Positions 25,525-33,722 of a stretch of DNA of 64,000 bases are shown here, piece after piece. The notes under the pieces were generated by a model that had not been told where the DNA came from, searched no databases, and saw only the letters and a list, made by a program, of their open reading frames with translations. The DNA is taken from NCBI RefSeq assembly GCF_002120225.1, contig NZ_LAPZ01000001.1, positions 1-64,000 on the forward strand, given 5' to 3'. How positions within the stretch are numbered: position 1 is the stretch's first letter; each line of letters starts with the position of its first letter. This DNA comes from Tenacibaculum holothuriorum (lineage in GTDB: Bacteria; Bacteroidota; Bacteroidia; Flavobacteriales; Flavobacteriaceae). The position numbers and the translations under genes are program-made.

Positions 25525-26745
25525 TTATAAATTGAATAAGTACCAAATACTAAATCCGATTAAAAATACAATTCCAGCAATACTTAAAATTTTAAGAGGA
25601 GTTCCTGGTCTGTATTTTTCTGGAGTGTGTTTTCCTGAGATTAAAATATAATTTAAAATAGCATAAAATGGAGCTGTTAAAAAAGATAAAATAGTAGCGA
25701 TTTTAATTAAGAATCCCATATCTGCTAAAAAGTACTGTAAGATAATATAGGTTCCTGAAGCAATAAATAATAACCATATCCAATACGGAATTTTAAACTT
25801 ACCATCAAAAATTAAGTTCGTAGTTTTTGTCATTGCTCTTGGTGAGGCATCTAAAGCTGTTAATGTAGTACTAAACATAGTGGTAAAAGCTGCTACACCA
25901 ATTATTATATATGAAAACTGTCCTAAATTTTGAGTATATAATTTTATAAGTTGAGAAGCAAAAACAGTTCCTTGGTTAGAAAAAGTTCGTCCAGATTTGT
26001 ACATGACTAAAGCACCTAACATAACAAAACAAACTCCTAAAAATAAGGTACCTATATAACCTACATTAAAATCGAAAATAGCTTGTTTAGGTTTTATTTT
26101 TTCTAAAGTAGTTTTACTTTTTTCTACTGACCATAAAGAATGCCAAATTGATATGTCTAATGGAGCAGGCATCCACCCTAAAAAGGCAATTAAAAACGTA
26201 ATTTGTAAAGACCCATTAGGTATTATTTGCTGAAAACTGAATCCTTTTTCAGTACTAAATAAAGCTACGTTAACTGCAATTAAGGTGCTAATAGTAAGTA
26301 TAAGTATAATATACTTCATAAAATTATCAAGAAATTTATACTTGCCAAATCCTAAAACAATAATGCTTATTACTGTAATTATTGTAGACCAAATTACAAG
26401 ATCGTTTGTAAGACCAAATAAATGAGCAGCTAAACTTGCAGTGACAATCGTTACTGCTGCTTGTATAGTAAACATAGTAGCAAAGTTTAATATGTAATAA
26501 CTTATTAAAACACCTTTGCCTAATTTTTTATAACCGTCTAATAAAGTTTCGCCAGTGGCTGAAGCATATCTTGGACCAAATTGAAAAAAAGGATATTTAA
26601 ATATATGTACAAGAAGTAATGCCCATAATAACCCAAAACCAAAATCGGCACCAGCACGAGTAGATTGAACAAGGTGAGAAACACCAATAGCTGCACCAGC
26701 AAACAACATTCCAGGACCAAGCCTAGTAAAAATGGATTTTTTCAT
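25525..26745 (-). CDS. Nramp-related transporter with altered metal site
   Basis: Integral membrane protein of 406 aa with about 11 helices and Nramp similarity throughout. In canonical Nramp the first helix reads GPG...DPGN...AG; here the same frame, GPGMLFAGAAIGVSHLVQST at 10-29, has GVSH (21-24) where DPGN should be. In helix 6 the MPH motif reads MPAP (LGWMPAPLDISIWHS). Two of the usual Mn/Fe ligands (Asp, Asn) are therefore gone, while the helix-6 Met is kept. It may carry another ion or substrate. It lies 38 nt upstream of lipA on the same strand, but lipA has its own promoter candidate. Confidence 0.8.
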   Translation of the reverse strand: MKKSIFTRLGPGMLFAGAAIGVSHLVQSTRAGADFGFGLLWALLLVHIFKYPFFQFGPRYASATGETLLDGYKKLGKGVLISYYILNFATMFTIQAAVTIVTASLAAHLFGLTNDLVIWSTIITVISIIVLGFGKYKFLDNFMKYIILILTISTLIAVNVALFSTEKGFSFQQIIPNGSLQITFLIAFLGWMPAPLDISIWHSLWSVEKSKTTLEKIKPKQAIFDFNVGYIGTLFLGVCFVMLGALVMYKSGRTFSNQGTVFASQLIKLYTQNLGQFSYIIIGVAAFTTMFSTTLTALDASPRAMTKTTNLIFDGKFKIPYWIWLLFIASGTYIILQYFLADMGFLIKIATILSFLTAPFYAILNYILISGKHTPEKYRPGTPLKILSIAGIVFLIGFSIWYLFNL

Positions 26746-26766
26746 GAAAGGGGATTTTTTGAAAAA

Positions 26767-26928
26767 CTAAAAATTTAAATAATCTATATTTTTCAGTTTT
26801 TTCAATAGTGAAAATTTTAAACTGTTTAATTGCTTTTTAGAGGAAAGAGTTCTTTTTTGTTTCTTGTATATAGAAACTAATTGTTTTTGATAATAGAATT
26901 TTCCGCCAGCATGAAGTGGTAATATCAT
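26767..26928 (-). CDS. Small basic protein, 53 aa (predicted)
   Basis: Short frame from ATG at 26928 to TAG at 26767: MILPLHAGGKFYYQKQLVSI, then a Lys/Ser-rich tail ending KNIDYLNF. It is strongly basic (over ten Lys). It starts 32 nt after the ECF sigma stop on the same strand, in a gap with no other content, which suits a small last gene of that operon. No family recognised. It could be chance, as AT-rich gaps carry short frames. Confidence 0.4.
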   Translation of the reverse strand: MILPLHAGGKFYYQKQLVSIYKKQKRTLSSKKQLNSLKFSLLKKLKNIDYLNF

Positions 26929-26960
26929 AAAGTATTCAATCTTTAAATAAGATTTGCAAT

Positions 26961-27524
26961 CTATGATTTTTTTATAATTTCTGCTAATAATTTTTTGGCT
27001 CTTAGTAATTTAACTTTAACATTATTAACAGGTTCGTTAATATGATTGGCAATTTCTTTGTAGCTCAGCTCCTGAAAATATCGTAAATGAATTACTTCTT
27101 GGTATTTTGGTTTTAACTTTTTTATGTCTCGTAAAAGTTTTGCTAAGTTTTGTTCAGTAATAATTTTGTCTTCAGGTGAAGGAGCATCATCAATTATTTT
27201 ATAAGCTTCTTCTTCTTTTTCTTTACTGGTTTCAATAATAACTGTAGCACTTTTTTTTCTTAAAAAATCAATATGAATATTTTTAGAAATGGTAATTAAC
27301 CATGTTTTAAATTGATATTCTTCATTAAAAGTTTCAATTTTATCAAAAGCTTTAGAAAAGGTTTGAATGGTAATATCTTCAGCATCATTTTCGTTGTTAT
27401 TCTTTTTTAACTGAAAATTATATACGCTTCCCCAAAAGGTATCTAATAAAAAATTAAAAGCTATTTGATTGCCTTGTTTAGCTAGCTGTATTTGATGTAG
27501 TAACTTTTCTTTGTTTATTTCCAA
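26961..27524 (-). CDS. ECF-type RNA polymerase sigma factor
   Basis: Factor of 187 aa. Region 2 at about 22-95 contains DAEDITIQTFSKAFDKIETF and FKTWLITISKNIHIDFLRKK; region 4 at about 125-185 contains KPKYQEVIHLRYFQELSYK followed by EPVNNVKVKLLRAKK. The EPVNNVKVKLLRAKK form is typical of a Bacteroidota clade of ECF factors that lack a classic anti-sigma neighbour. Its start overlaps the end of the glycosyltransferase gene by 10 nt, so the two are translationally coupled. Confidence 0.9.
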   Translation of the reverse strand: MEINKEKLLHQIQLAKQGNQIAFNFLLDTFWGSVYNFQLKKNNNENDAEDITIQTFSKAFDKIETFNEEYQFKTWLITISKNIHIDFLRKKSATVIIETSKEKEEEAYKIIDDAPSPEDKIITEQNLAKLLRDIKKLKPKYQEVIHLRYFQELSYKEIANHINEPVNNVKVKLLRAKKLLAEIIKKS

Positions 27525-28615
27525 TGTGGCGGTTTAGAAAATGAATTGACAATAAATATACCAATTTGAATACATAGTAAACAAATATCGAGAAGGGGAG
27601 TAAAGATAGTAATATATTTTTCGTTTAGTTTTTTGCTGAATTTAAATATAACCAATACAAAAATAAGATAGTAAACTATGATAAAAGGTAATGTAAATTT
27701 CCAATTTAAAAACAAGTTGGCTATAGCTAAAGTATAAAACAAGAACTTACTAAAATTAAATGTGTTTATATATAGTTTATGCTTGAGCTGATATAAGCTT
27801 TTAGTAAGAGCGCTTTCTCGTAATTTTGAAAACCATTCACCAAAGGAATCTTTATTCTTATCAATTGTAAAACTATTAGTGCTAGTACAAATAGCTACAT
27901 TATTTTTAGTAGCTGCATCTTTTAAAAATAAATCATTTTGAGCGTTATAAACTTTCATATGGTTTATATATCCGTTTACTTTAAAAAAAGTCTTTTTAGT
28001 AAAAGCGTAGTTAGTTTGTTCTGCAGTAAAAGGAGTAGAAGTTTTAGTTAAAGAAAAGTTTAAAATACTTTTGATGAGATATTCAAAACGGATTAGCATA
28101 TTTAATAACCCGATTTTTGAAGTTTCTAGTTTCTTATATCCTAAAACAATTTGTGTATCATTATTAAAAGAAGAAGCAATTTCTTTTAACCAATTATTAG
28201 AAATAGGAGCGGTATAAATTTCAGTAAAAACCAAATGTTCATTTTTAGCAGCTTTTATACCAAGAGTTAAAGCGTATTTTTTATTTCCCCAAAAAGCTTC
28301 GTTGTTTTCTACATTAACAATGGTTAAACGGTTGTTTTCTTTTTGTAGGTTTTCTAAAAGTTCAGAAGTAGTATCTATAGAAGCATCATTAATAATAACA
28401 ACTTCAAAATTGTTATAATTCTGATTTATAATATTGGGAAGATTCTGTTCTAATAAATCAGCATTGTTTTTGGTATGAATAATTACAGATATAGGTAATT
28501 CTTCAATATTATTCTCATTCTTTTTATTAAACTTAAAAAGGAAAAAGAATAAGAAATATAACAACTGAACAGCAAAGGCTCCTACAAGAGCGTAGAAAAG
28601 CACAGAAAACAACAT
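27515..28615 (-). CDS. Family 2 glycosyltransferase, membrane-bound
   Basis: Protein of 366 aa. One N-terminal helix (about 5-28) is followed by a GT-A domain: ISVIIHTKNNADLLEQNLPN, then FEVVIINDASIDTTSELL, where the Asp-rich nucleotide-sugar site begins. Near the C-terminus there are about three helices (290-360). The family makes envelope polysaccharides or glycolipids on the cytosolic face. It sits between the 67-aa Cys-rich membrane protein (8-nt gap) and the ECF sigma factor (10-nt overlap), a conserved-looking trio. Confidence 0.85.
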   Translation of the reverse strand: MLFSVLFYALVGAFAVQLLYFLFFFLFKFNKKNENNIEELPISVIIHTKNNADLLEQNLPNIINQNYNNFEVVIINDASIDTTSELLENLQKENNRLTIVNVENNEAFWGNKKYALTLGIKAAKNEHLVFTEIYTAPISNNWLKEIASSFNNDTQIVLGYKKLETSKIGLLNMLIRFEYLIKSILNFSLTKTSTPFTAEQTNYAFTKKTFFKVNGYINHMKVYNAQNDLFLKDAATKNNVAICTSTNSFTIDKNKDSFGEWFSKLRESALTKSLYQLKHKLYINTFNFSKFLFYTLAIANLFLNWKFTLPFIIVYYLIFVLVIFKFSKKLNEKYITIFTPLLDICLLCIQIGIFIVNSFSKPPHWK

Positions 28616-28623
28616 AAAAAAAA

Positions 28624-28827
28624 TTAATTATGTTGTGGATCGCTACAAGTATCAAATTGGTCTGGGGTTTTCCCACAAAAACCACAAGCTTCACCGCTTT
28701 CATTTAACATAGGGTTTTGACTAGCACAAGTACCAGCAAACTCACCATCTTTTTTTGCCCAAATTTTAATGGCAATTCCTGCAAAGGCAATAGCTAATAG
28801 TCCGATTGTAACAAAAACTAATTTCAT
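28624..28827 (-). CDS. Small membrane protein with four cysteines
   Basis: Protein of 67 aa: one helix at 2-22 (LVFVTIGLLAIAFAGIAIKI), then a soluble tail with Cys34, Cys48, Cys51 and Cys61 (TCASQNP, ACGFCGK, DTCSDP). Four cysteines including one CGFC could bind a metal or form disulfides outside the membrane. The family is recurrent in Flavobacteriaceae as a 'membrane or secreted protein'; the function is unknown. First gene of the operon with the glycosyltransferase and ECF sigma factor. Confidence 0.75.
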   Translation of the reverse strand: MKLVFVTIGLLAIAFAGIAIKIWAKKDGEFAGTCASQNPMLNESGEACGFCGKTPDQFDTCSDPQHN

Positions 28828-28845
28828 AATTCACTATTTAGTTTG

Positions 28846-28875
28846 CAAAGATACTGAAACTCTGTTTTTCAACAA
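28846..28875 (-). promoter_or_regulatory. Promoter of the Cys-rich protein / glycosyltransferase / sigma operon
   Basis: Minus-strand -7 box TATCTTTG followed by C at 28846-28853 (TAnnTTTGc), with TTG at 28873-28875 exactly 19 nt upstream as the -33 element. The ATG at 28827 is 18 nt downstream of the -7 box. Confidence 0.55.
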
Positions 28876-28961
28876 TGGTTAAATTGTTGTATATTCAAAG
28901 ATGTGACTTTTAAAATTTTAAGTGTCATATTAAACATATTAACTATTTTAAACTTTGAATT

Positions 28962-29648
28962 ATGAAAAGATACTTTGCTGAATTATTTGGAACATTTTGG
29001 TTAGTTTTTGGAGGATGTGGTAGCGCAATTTTTGCAGCTGCATTTACAGAATTAGGAATTGGATTTACAGGTGTTGCACTAGCATTTGGTTTAACCGTTT
29101 TAACTATGGTGTATGCTGTAGGACATATTTCTGGTGGTCATTTTAATCCTGCAGTTTCATTTGGTTTATGGGCAGGAGGTAAGTTTTCTGCTAAAGAATT
29201 AGTTCCGTATATTATTTCTCAATTAGTAGGAGCAATTTTAGCCGCTTGTTTTTTGTACTTAATTATCACCAATAAAGCAGGTTTTGAAAGTATTGGAGGT
29301 TTTGCTGCTAATGGTTATGGAAATTTATCTCCAGGAGGTTATAGTCTTACCGCAGCTTTTATAGCAGAATTTTTATTAACCATGTTCTTTTTAATAATCA
29401 TTTTAGGAGCTACAAGTGAAAATGCACCTAAAGGATTTGCAGGAATTGCTATTGGTTTGGCATTAACTCTAATTCATCTAATAAGTATTCCAATAACCAA
29501 TACTTCAGTAAATCCTGCTCGTTCTATGAGTCAAGCATTATTTGCAGGAGGAGAATATTTAACTCAATCTTGGTTGTTTTGGATAGCACCAATTGCTGGA
29601 GCTATTATAGCTGGTTTTATTTATAAAGCATTGTTTGATAAAGAGTAA
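28962..29648 (+). CDS. aqpZ: Aquaporin Z-type water channel
   Basis: MIP family protein of 228 aa with six helices and two half helices. The first NPA is at 62-64 ([11 protein letters not shown]); the second lies in [12 protein letters not shown]. The selectivity-filter residues fit a water-specific channel: Phe43 in the second helix, a His in LIHLISIP, a small Thr before the second NPA, and Arg after it. This separates it from glycerol facilitators, which have a larger filter. It is monocistronic with a terminator 26 nt past the stop. Confidence 0.93.
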   Translation: MKRYFAELFGTFWLVFGGCGSAIFAAAFTELGIGFTGVALAFGLTVLTMVYAVGHISGGHFNPAVSFGLWAGGKFSAKELVPYIISQLVGAILAACFLYLIITNKAGFESIGGFAANGYGNLSPGGYSLTAAFIAEFLLTMFFLIIILGATSENAPKGFAGIAIGLALTLIHLISIPITNTSVNPARSMSQALFAGGEYLTQSWLFWIAPIAGAIIAGFIYKALFDKE

Positions 29649-29673
29649 AATCATTGTCAATATTCAATAATAT

Positions 29674-29708
29674 AAAACAGATGTTTAAGTGGCATCTGTT
29701 TTTTTTAT
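29674..29708 (+). terminator. Terminator of aqpZ
   Basis: AAAACAGATG and CATCTGTTTT pair around a 9-nt loop and run into a T10 tract. Confidence 0.85.
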
Positions 29709-29761
29709 GTTTAAAAATCAACTTTTTTAAACTTTATGGGTCTAAGCATTAAACACATTTT

Positions 29762-31072
29762 ATGAAATCAACCAATATCCCTTTAATTTTATTAATTTCA
29801 TTATTCTTTTTTTCTTGTGGAAGTGACACTTCAGTAGTTGAAGAAGATCCAATACCAACTCAAAATTCAAAACCTAATATCTTATTAATTATTGCAGATG
29901 ATATGGGGCTAGATGCTACTCCAGGGTTTAACGTAGGTACCACTAAACCGAATATGCCTAATCTTCAAAATATGATTAATACTGGAGTTCGATTTACCAA
30001 TTTATGGGCATATCCTACTTGTACACCAACAAGAGGTAGTATTTTAACTGGTAAGTATGGTTTTCGAACGAATGTAAAAAAGGTTCAAGATGTAATGTCT
30101 ACTTCAGAAACTTCATTGCAAAAATATTTAGATGATAAAGGATCAGGTTACAGTAATGCTATTATTGGAAAATGGCATTTGTCTAGAGACGAAAATCATC
30201 CTACACAAATGGGAATAGATTATTATGCAGGTTTGTTAAGTGGAAGTGTTCAGTCATATACAAATTGGAGTTTTACTCAAAACGGAGCAACAACAACTTC
30301 AACAGAATATACAACTACAAAGTTTACCGATTTAGCGATAGATTGGATTAAACAGCAAGAGCAACCTTGGTTTTTATGGTTAGCATATAATGCGCCACAT
30401 ACACCATTTCATTTACCGCCTGCTAATTTACATTCACAAGGGAATTTACCATCAGATCAAGCAAGTGTAGATGCAAATCCTTTACCATATTATATGGCAA
30501 TGATTGAAGCGATGGATACTGAAATAGGGCGTTTGTTAAGTTCTATGACTCAAGCAGAAAAAGATAATACTATAATAATATTTATAGGAGATAATGGTAC
30601 GCCAAATCAAGTAGCACAAGATTATAGAGGTACTAGAGTAAAGGGCACTGTGTATCAAGGAGGTGTAAATGTGCCAATGATTGTTTCTGGTAAAAATGTT
30701 ATGCGCTCAAATCAGTCTGATAATAGTTTATTAAATACAGTAGATCTATTTGCCACTATAGCAGATATTGCAGGAACTGGTACTACACAACACTATGATA
30801 GTAATAGTTTTAAAGAATTATTTACGTCATCTAGCACATCAAACATAAGAGACTTTGCGTATACCGAATTGGGTAAAGGTACAGGAGATGATGATATAAC
30901 TATAAGAAATTTAACCCATAAGTATATAAAGTTTACCGACGGAAGCGAAGCTCTGTATAATTTAAATGATGATTTTTTTGAAACAAATAATTTGTTGACT
31001 TCAACATTAGACGCTGAAGACCAGCAACAGTTAGATAATTTGAAACAAACCCTTAACAACTTAAAAAACTAA
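29762..31072 (+). CDS. Sulfatase lipoprotein
   Basis: Type I sulfatase of 436 aa. Lipobox at Cys19 (SLFFFSCGSD), so surface- or periplasm-anchored. The metal-binding DDMG is at 46-49. Cys87-T-P-T-Arg91 is the C-x-P-x-R motif converted to formylglycine. The DNGTPNQ and KGTVYQGGVNVPMIV stretches and the C-terminal ALYNLNDDFFETNNL also fit. The substrate (a sulfated sugar or other ester) is unknown; no polysaccharide-utilisation genes are nearby. First gene of a four-gene operon (4-nt gap to the YHYH gene). Confidence 0.92.
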   Translation: MKSTNIPLILLISLFFFSCGSDTSVVEEDPIPTQNSKPNILLIIADDMGLDATPGFNVGTTKPNMPNLQNMINTGVRFTNLWAYPTCTPTRGSILTGKYGFRTNVKKVQDVMSTSETSLQKYLDDKGSGYSNAIIGKWHLSRDENHPTQMGIDYYAGLLSGSVQSYTNWSFTQNGATTTSTEYTTTKFTDLAIDWIKQQEQPWFLWLAYNAPHTPFHLPPANLHSQGNLPSDQASVDANPLPYYMAMIEAMDTEIGRLLSSMTQAEKDNTIIIFIGDNGTPNQVAQDYRGTRVKGTVYQGGVNVPMIVSGKNVMRSNQSDNSLLNTVDLFATIADIAGTGTTQHYDSNSFKELFTSSSTSNIRDFAYTELGKGTGDDDITIRNLTHKYIKFTDGSEALYNLNDDFFETNNLLTSTLDAEDQQQLDNLKQTLNNLKN

Positions 31073-31076
31073 TAAG

Positions 31077-31841
31077 ATGAAAAACTTAAAAATATCTATT
31101 TTATTATTCGGATTAATAGCATTGGTTTATTCATGTGGATCAGATGATTCTGAAGAAATGAATAACGATGATGATGTAAGTGAAAAAGTATACGATATAA
31201 CACCAATATTATCAAAATTCGACAATATTGCTGCAATTACCTATTCAGTATCTGGAAATACTGTTACGATACAAACAACAAATTTACCAAACCATAAAAG
31301 CCCGTATTGGGGAGTAGGACATACAATGTATGAAGCTTATAATGGCACGAATCCTGATTGGCGTCAAAACCCAGGATCAATCGGAGAACAAAATATAACA
31401 TTTAGAGTTCCATTAAATCCTTCAGAAGCAGGAACAAAATCGGCAACACCAATGGGACCAATAGGTGTATCTAGAAATGGAATAGTATTTTTTAATCAAT
31501 ATGCAGCTGGTGGAGCTCCTCTAACTAATGAAATTAATTCGTTTGATCAATATTTAGGACATCCAGCTACCACAACATATCACTATCATATTAAGCCTAA
31601 GTTTTTAACAGATACTTTTGGAGAAGATGCTTTTTTAGGAATACTTTCTGATGGTTTTCCAGTGTATGGACCTGTGGAAAATGGACAAACAATTACCAAT
31701 GATGATTTAGATGCTTATCACGGACATGTTTCTCCAACAGCCGATTTTCCTGATGGAATTTATCATTATCATATAACAAATGAAGATCCGTATTTAAATG
31801 GAAATGGATTTTTCGGAACTCCAGGATCTGTAACTAGATAA
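31077..31841 (+). CDS. YHYH-domain lipoprotein
   Basis: Protein of 254 aa with a lipobox at Cys20 (IALVYSCGSDD) and an acidic linker. The YHYH domain holds two copies of its namesake at 168-171 (TTTYHYHIKP) and 229-232 (GIYHYHITNE), plus GHTMYEAYNGTN, VYGPVENGQTI and DAYHGH. The many His suggest metal binding, likely copper or another soft metal, but this family has no firm function. Its stop overlaps the next ATG as TAATG, and the last gene of the operon is an SCO copper-chaperone-like protein. Confidence 0.88.
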   Translation: MKNLKISILLFGLIALVYSCGSDDSEEMNNDDDVSEKVYDITPILSKFDNIAAITYSVSGNTVTIQTTNLPNHKSPYWGVGHTMYEAYNGTNPDWRQNPGSIGEQNITFRVPLNPSEAGTKSATPMGPIGVSRNGIVFFNQYAAGGAPLTNEINSFDQYLGHPATTTYHYHIKPKFLTDTFGEDAFLGILSDGFPVYGPVENGQTITNDDLDAYHGHVSPTADFPDGIYHYHITNEDPYLNGNGFFGTPGSVTR

Positions 31842-32434
31842 TGAGAATACAGCAAATAAAATATTTATTACTCTTTATAGTACTTCTAGTTTCTTGTAAA
31901 TCTAAAGAGACTAGAAGTGCTAATTCCGTAGATTTAATAGAAAAAAGCAGAACAGACGAATCGTTCACTCTAAAAAATGGGGTTTTATTTTACAAAAACG
32001 AACCTTTTTCTGGAATTGTAAATACTTTTTACAATACGGGAGAATTAAAATCGAAATCAAAATATATTTTAGGAAAAAGAGATGGATTTTACAAAGGATG
32101 GTATACAAGTGGTAGCAAATCTTTTGAACGACTGTATGCGAGTGGGGTAAAATTTGGAGTACATGTCGGATGGTATGAGAATGGTCAATCAAAATTTAAT
32201 TATCATTTTAATGGACAAGGAGATTATAATGGAGAATTAAGGGAATGGTATCCAAACGGACAGTTGTATAAAGTATTCAATTATAAGAATGGAAAGGAAG
32301 AAGGGAGTCAAAAAATGTGGCAACCAAATGGAAAGATTAGAGCAAACTTTGTGACTAAAAAAGGTGAGCGATTTGGCTTGATAGGGCTAAAAAAATGTTA
32401 TTCAGTAAATATAAAAAATGAAGTTATTCAATAA
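31841..32434 (+). CDS. MORN-repeat (YwqK-type) lipoprotein
   Basis: Protein of 197 aa with a lipobox at about Cys19 (VLLVSCKSK). It consists of tandem MORN-like repeats: FSGIVNTFYNTGELKSKSKY, GFYKGWYTSGSKSFE, VHVGWYENGQSKFNYHFNG, GELREWYPNGQLYKVFNYKN, EGSQKMWQPNGKIRANF. Databases call such proteins YwqK-family antitoxins, but this is a secreted lipoprotein with no toxin neighbour, so that label says little here. It overlaps its neighbours on both sides (1 and 17 nt), so it is translated with them. Confidence 0.85.
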   Translation: MRIQQIKYLLLFIVLLVSCKSKETRSANSVDLIEKSRTDESFTLKNGVLFYKNEPFSGIVNTFYNTGELKSKSKYILGKRDGFYKGWYTSGSKSFERLYASGVKFGVHVGWYENGQSKFNYHFNGQGDYNGELREWYPNGQLYKVFNYKNGKEEGSQKMWQPNGKIRANFVTKKGERFGLIGLKKCYSVNIKNEVIQ

Positions 32435-33110
32435 TATAGTGCGTTATTACGAGCGAAGCATGGTAATCTCTTTAATAATAGTTTTTACACTATTAATAGC
32501 TGCTTCTTGTAACACAAAAAAAGCGGTTGATAAAGAATTGACCTTACCATTTTTTAATTCAGCAGAATTAACTCCTGAGTGGATTCATAAGGAAGATAAC
32601 GATTACAAAAAGATACATCAAATTCCCGATTTTTCTTTAACGAATCAAGATGGAGAGAAGATTACGAGGAAAACATATGAAGGAAAAATTTATGTAGCAG
32701 ATTTCTTTTTTGTAACCTGCCCTGGAATATGTCCGATTCTTGAAAAAAATATGAGCAAACTTCAAGATAAATTTAAAGAAGATAATGACGTGTTGTTACT
32801 TTCGCATACCGTTATGCCTACAAAAGATTCTGTGCCAGTTTTAAAACAATATGCTATTGATAACGAAATCGATGCTAAAAAATGGAATTTGGTTACAGGC
32901 GATAAAAAACAAATTTACAATCTAGCTCGTAAAGCCTATTTTGCCGACGAAGATTTTGTGAAAACACAAGACGAAGATGCCTTTGTTCACACTGAAAACT
33001 TCATTCTAATTGACAAAAAAGGAAGAATTAGGGGTGTGTATAACGGAACTTTAGCCTTAGACACAGAACGTTTAATAAGGCATATAGAAATATTGAAGAA
33101 AGAAGGTTAG
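32418..33110 (+). CDS. SCO1/SenC family protein
   Basis: Thioredoxin-fold protein of 230 aa that binds copper and helps assemble the CuA site of cytochrome oxidase, or acts as a thiol reductase, in the periplasm. The copper ligands are Cys101 and Cys105 (VTCPGICP) and His191 (FVHTENF). The N-terminal helix (about 15-30) ends at Cys31 (LIAASCNTKK), probably a lipobox. An internal ATG at 32460 is an alternative start, but the first gives the positive charges expected before a signal. Last gene of the sulfatase/YHYH/MORN/SCO operon. No terminator was found. Confidence 0.9.
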   Translation: MKLFNNIVRYYERSMVISLIIVFTLLIAASCNTKKAVDKELTLPFFNSAELTPEWIHKEDNDYKKIHQIPDFSLTNQDGEKITRKTYEGKIYVADFFFVTCPGICPILEKNMSKLQDKFKEDNDVLLLSHTVMPTKDSVPVLKQYAIDNEIDAKKWNLVTGDKKQIYNLARKAYFADEDFVKTQDEDAFVHTENFILIDKKGRIRGVYNGTLALDTERLIRHIEILKKEG

Positions 33111-33224
33111 TTCCTTAATTTTTAATACCTAACATTTTATTAAATGTTCTTACTTCACATTGATAGAATTTCTTGAATTTAATCCAAAACGTGCTCATAG
33201 TTATAAATTTTGTTACTATTATAG

Positions 33225-33665
33225 TTATCTAGTTTGTTTGGTAATCTTCTTTACATAGTGAAAATATAAGTTAGGTCTCATTTTCAAGACTAAATTACTT
33301 GTGTCAATTTTTATAATTACTTGGGTCAAGTCTTCAAATCGCTTATCATAAGATAGAGAGTCTAATTGCCCACCAAACTGAAAAATTGAGTCATTAGCTA
33401 TTTGCCAATTACAAATTGTAATATTGTTTTTCCCATAATCTTTTATATAAGTCTTATTTGGTTTAAATTCTATATTTGAGGTAACTACTTTATATTGATG
33501 TCCTCCTCTTATGTAAGTGTATTTGACATCAGAACTATCAGTTGCTCTTACAAAATTCCATTTACCTATAATCAAACGATTTAAGTCTTTATTATCTGTT
33601 TTAATATTCCTACAGCTTATAGATAAAAAAATTAGAGTAATTATTAATTTTAAATACTTTTTCAT
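33225..33665 (-). CDS. Lipoprotein of unknown function (lipocalin-like start)
   Basis: Start chosen at 33665 (MKKYLKLIITLIFLSISC), giving a lipobox at Cys18; an upstream in-frame ATG at 33683 adds six residues (MTPILK) that spoil the signal. The mature protein (about 128 aa) opens with LNRLIIGKWNFVRATDSS, the W-containing start seen in lipocalin-like proteins, and continues with beta strands. No family function assigned. It is isolated, between the SCO and murB genes, which have different orientations. Confidence 0.7.
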   Translation of the reverse strand: MKKYLKLIITLIFLSISCRNIKTDNKDLNRLIIGKWNFVRATDSSDVKYTYIRGGHQYKVVTSNIEFKPNKTYIKDYGKNNITICNWQIANDSIFQFGGQLDSLSYDKRFEDLTQVIIKIDTSNLVLKMRPNLYFHYVKKITKQTR

Positions 33666-33722
33666 TTTCAAGATAGGTGTCAACTATAAGTATTTAAAAA
33701 TACTAAAATGTTACAAAGAAGT

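Noticed and set aside
31841..32434. Toxin-antitoxin system from the YwqK antitoxin label
   Set aside because: The protein is a secreted MORN-repeat lipoprotein; no toxin gene is adjacent.
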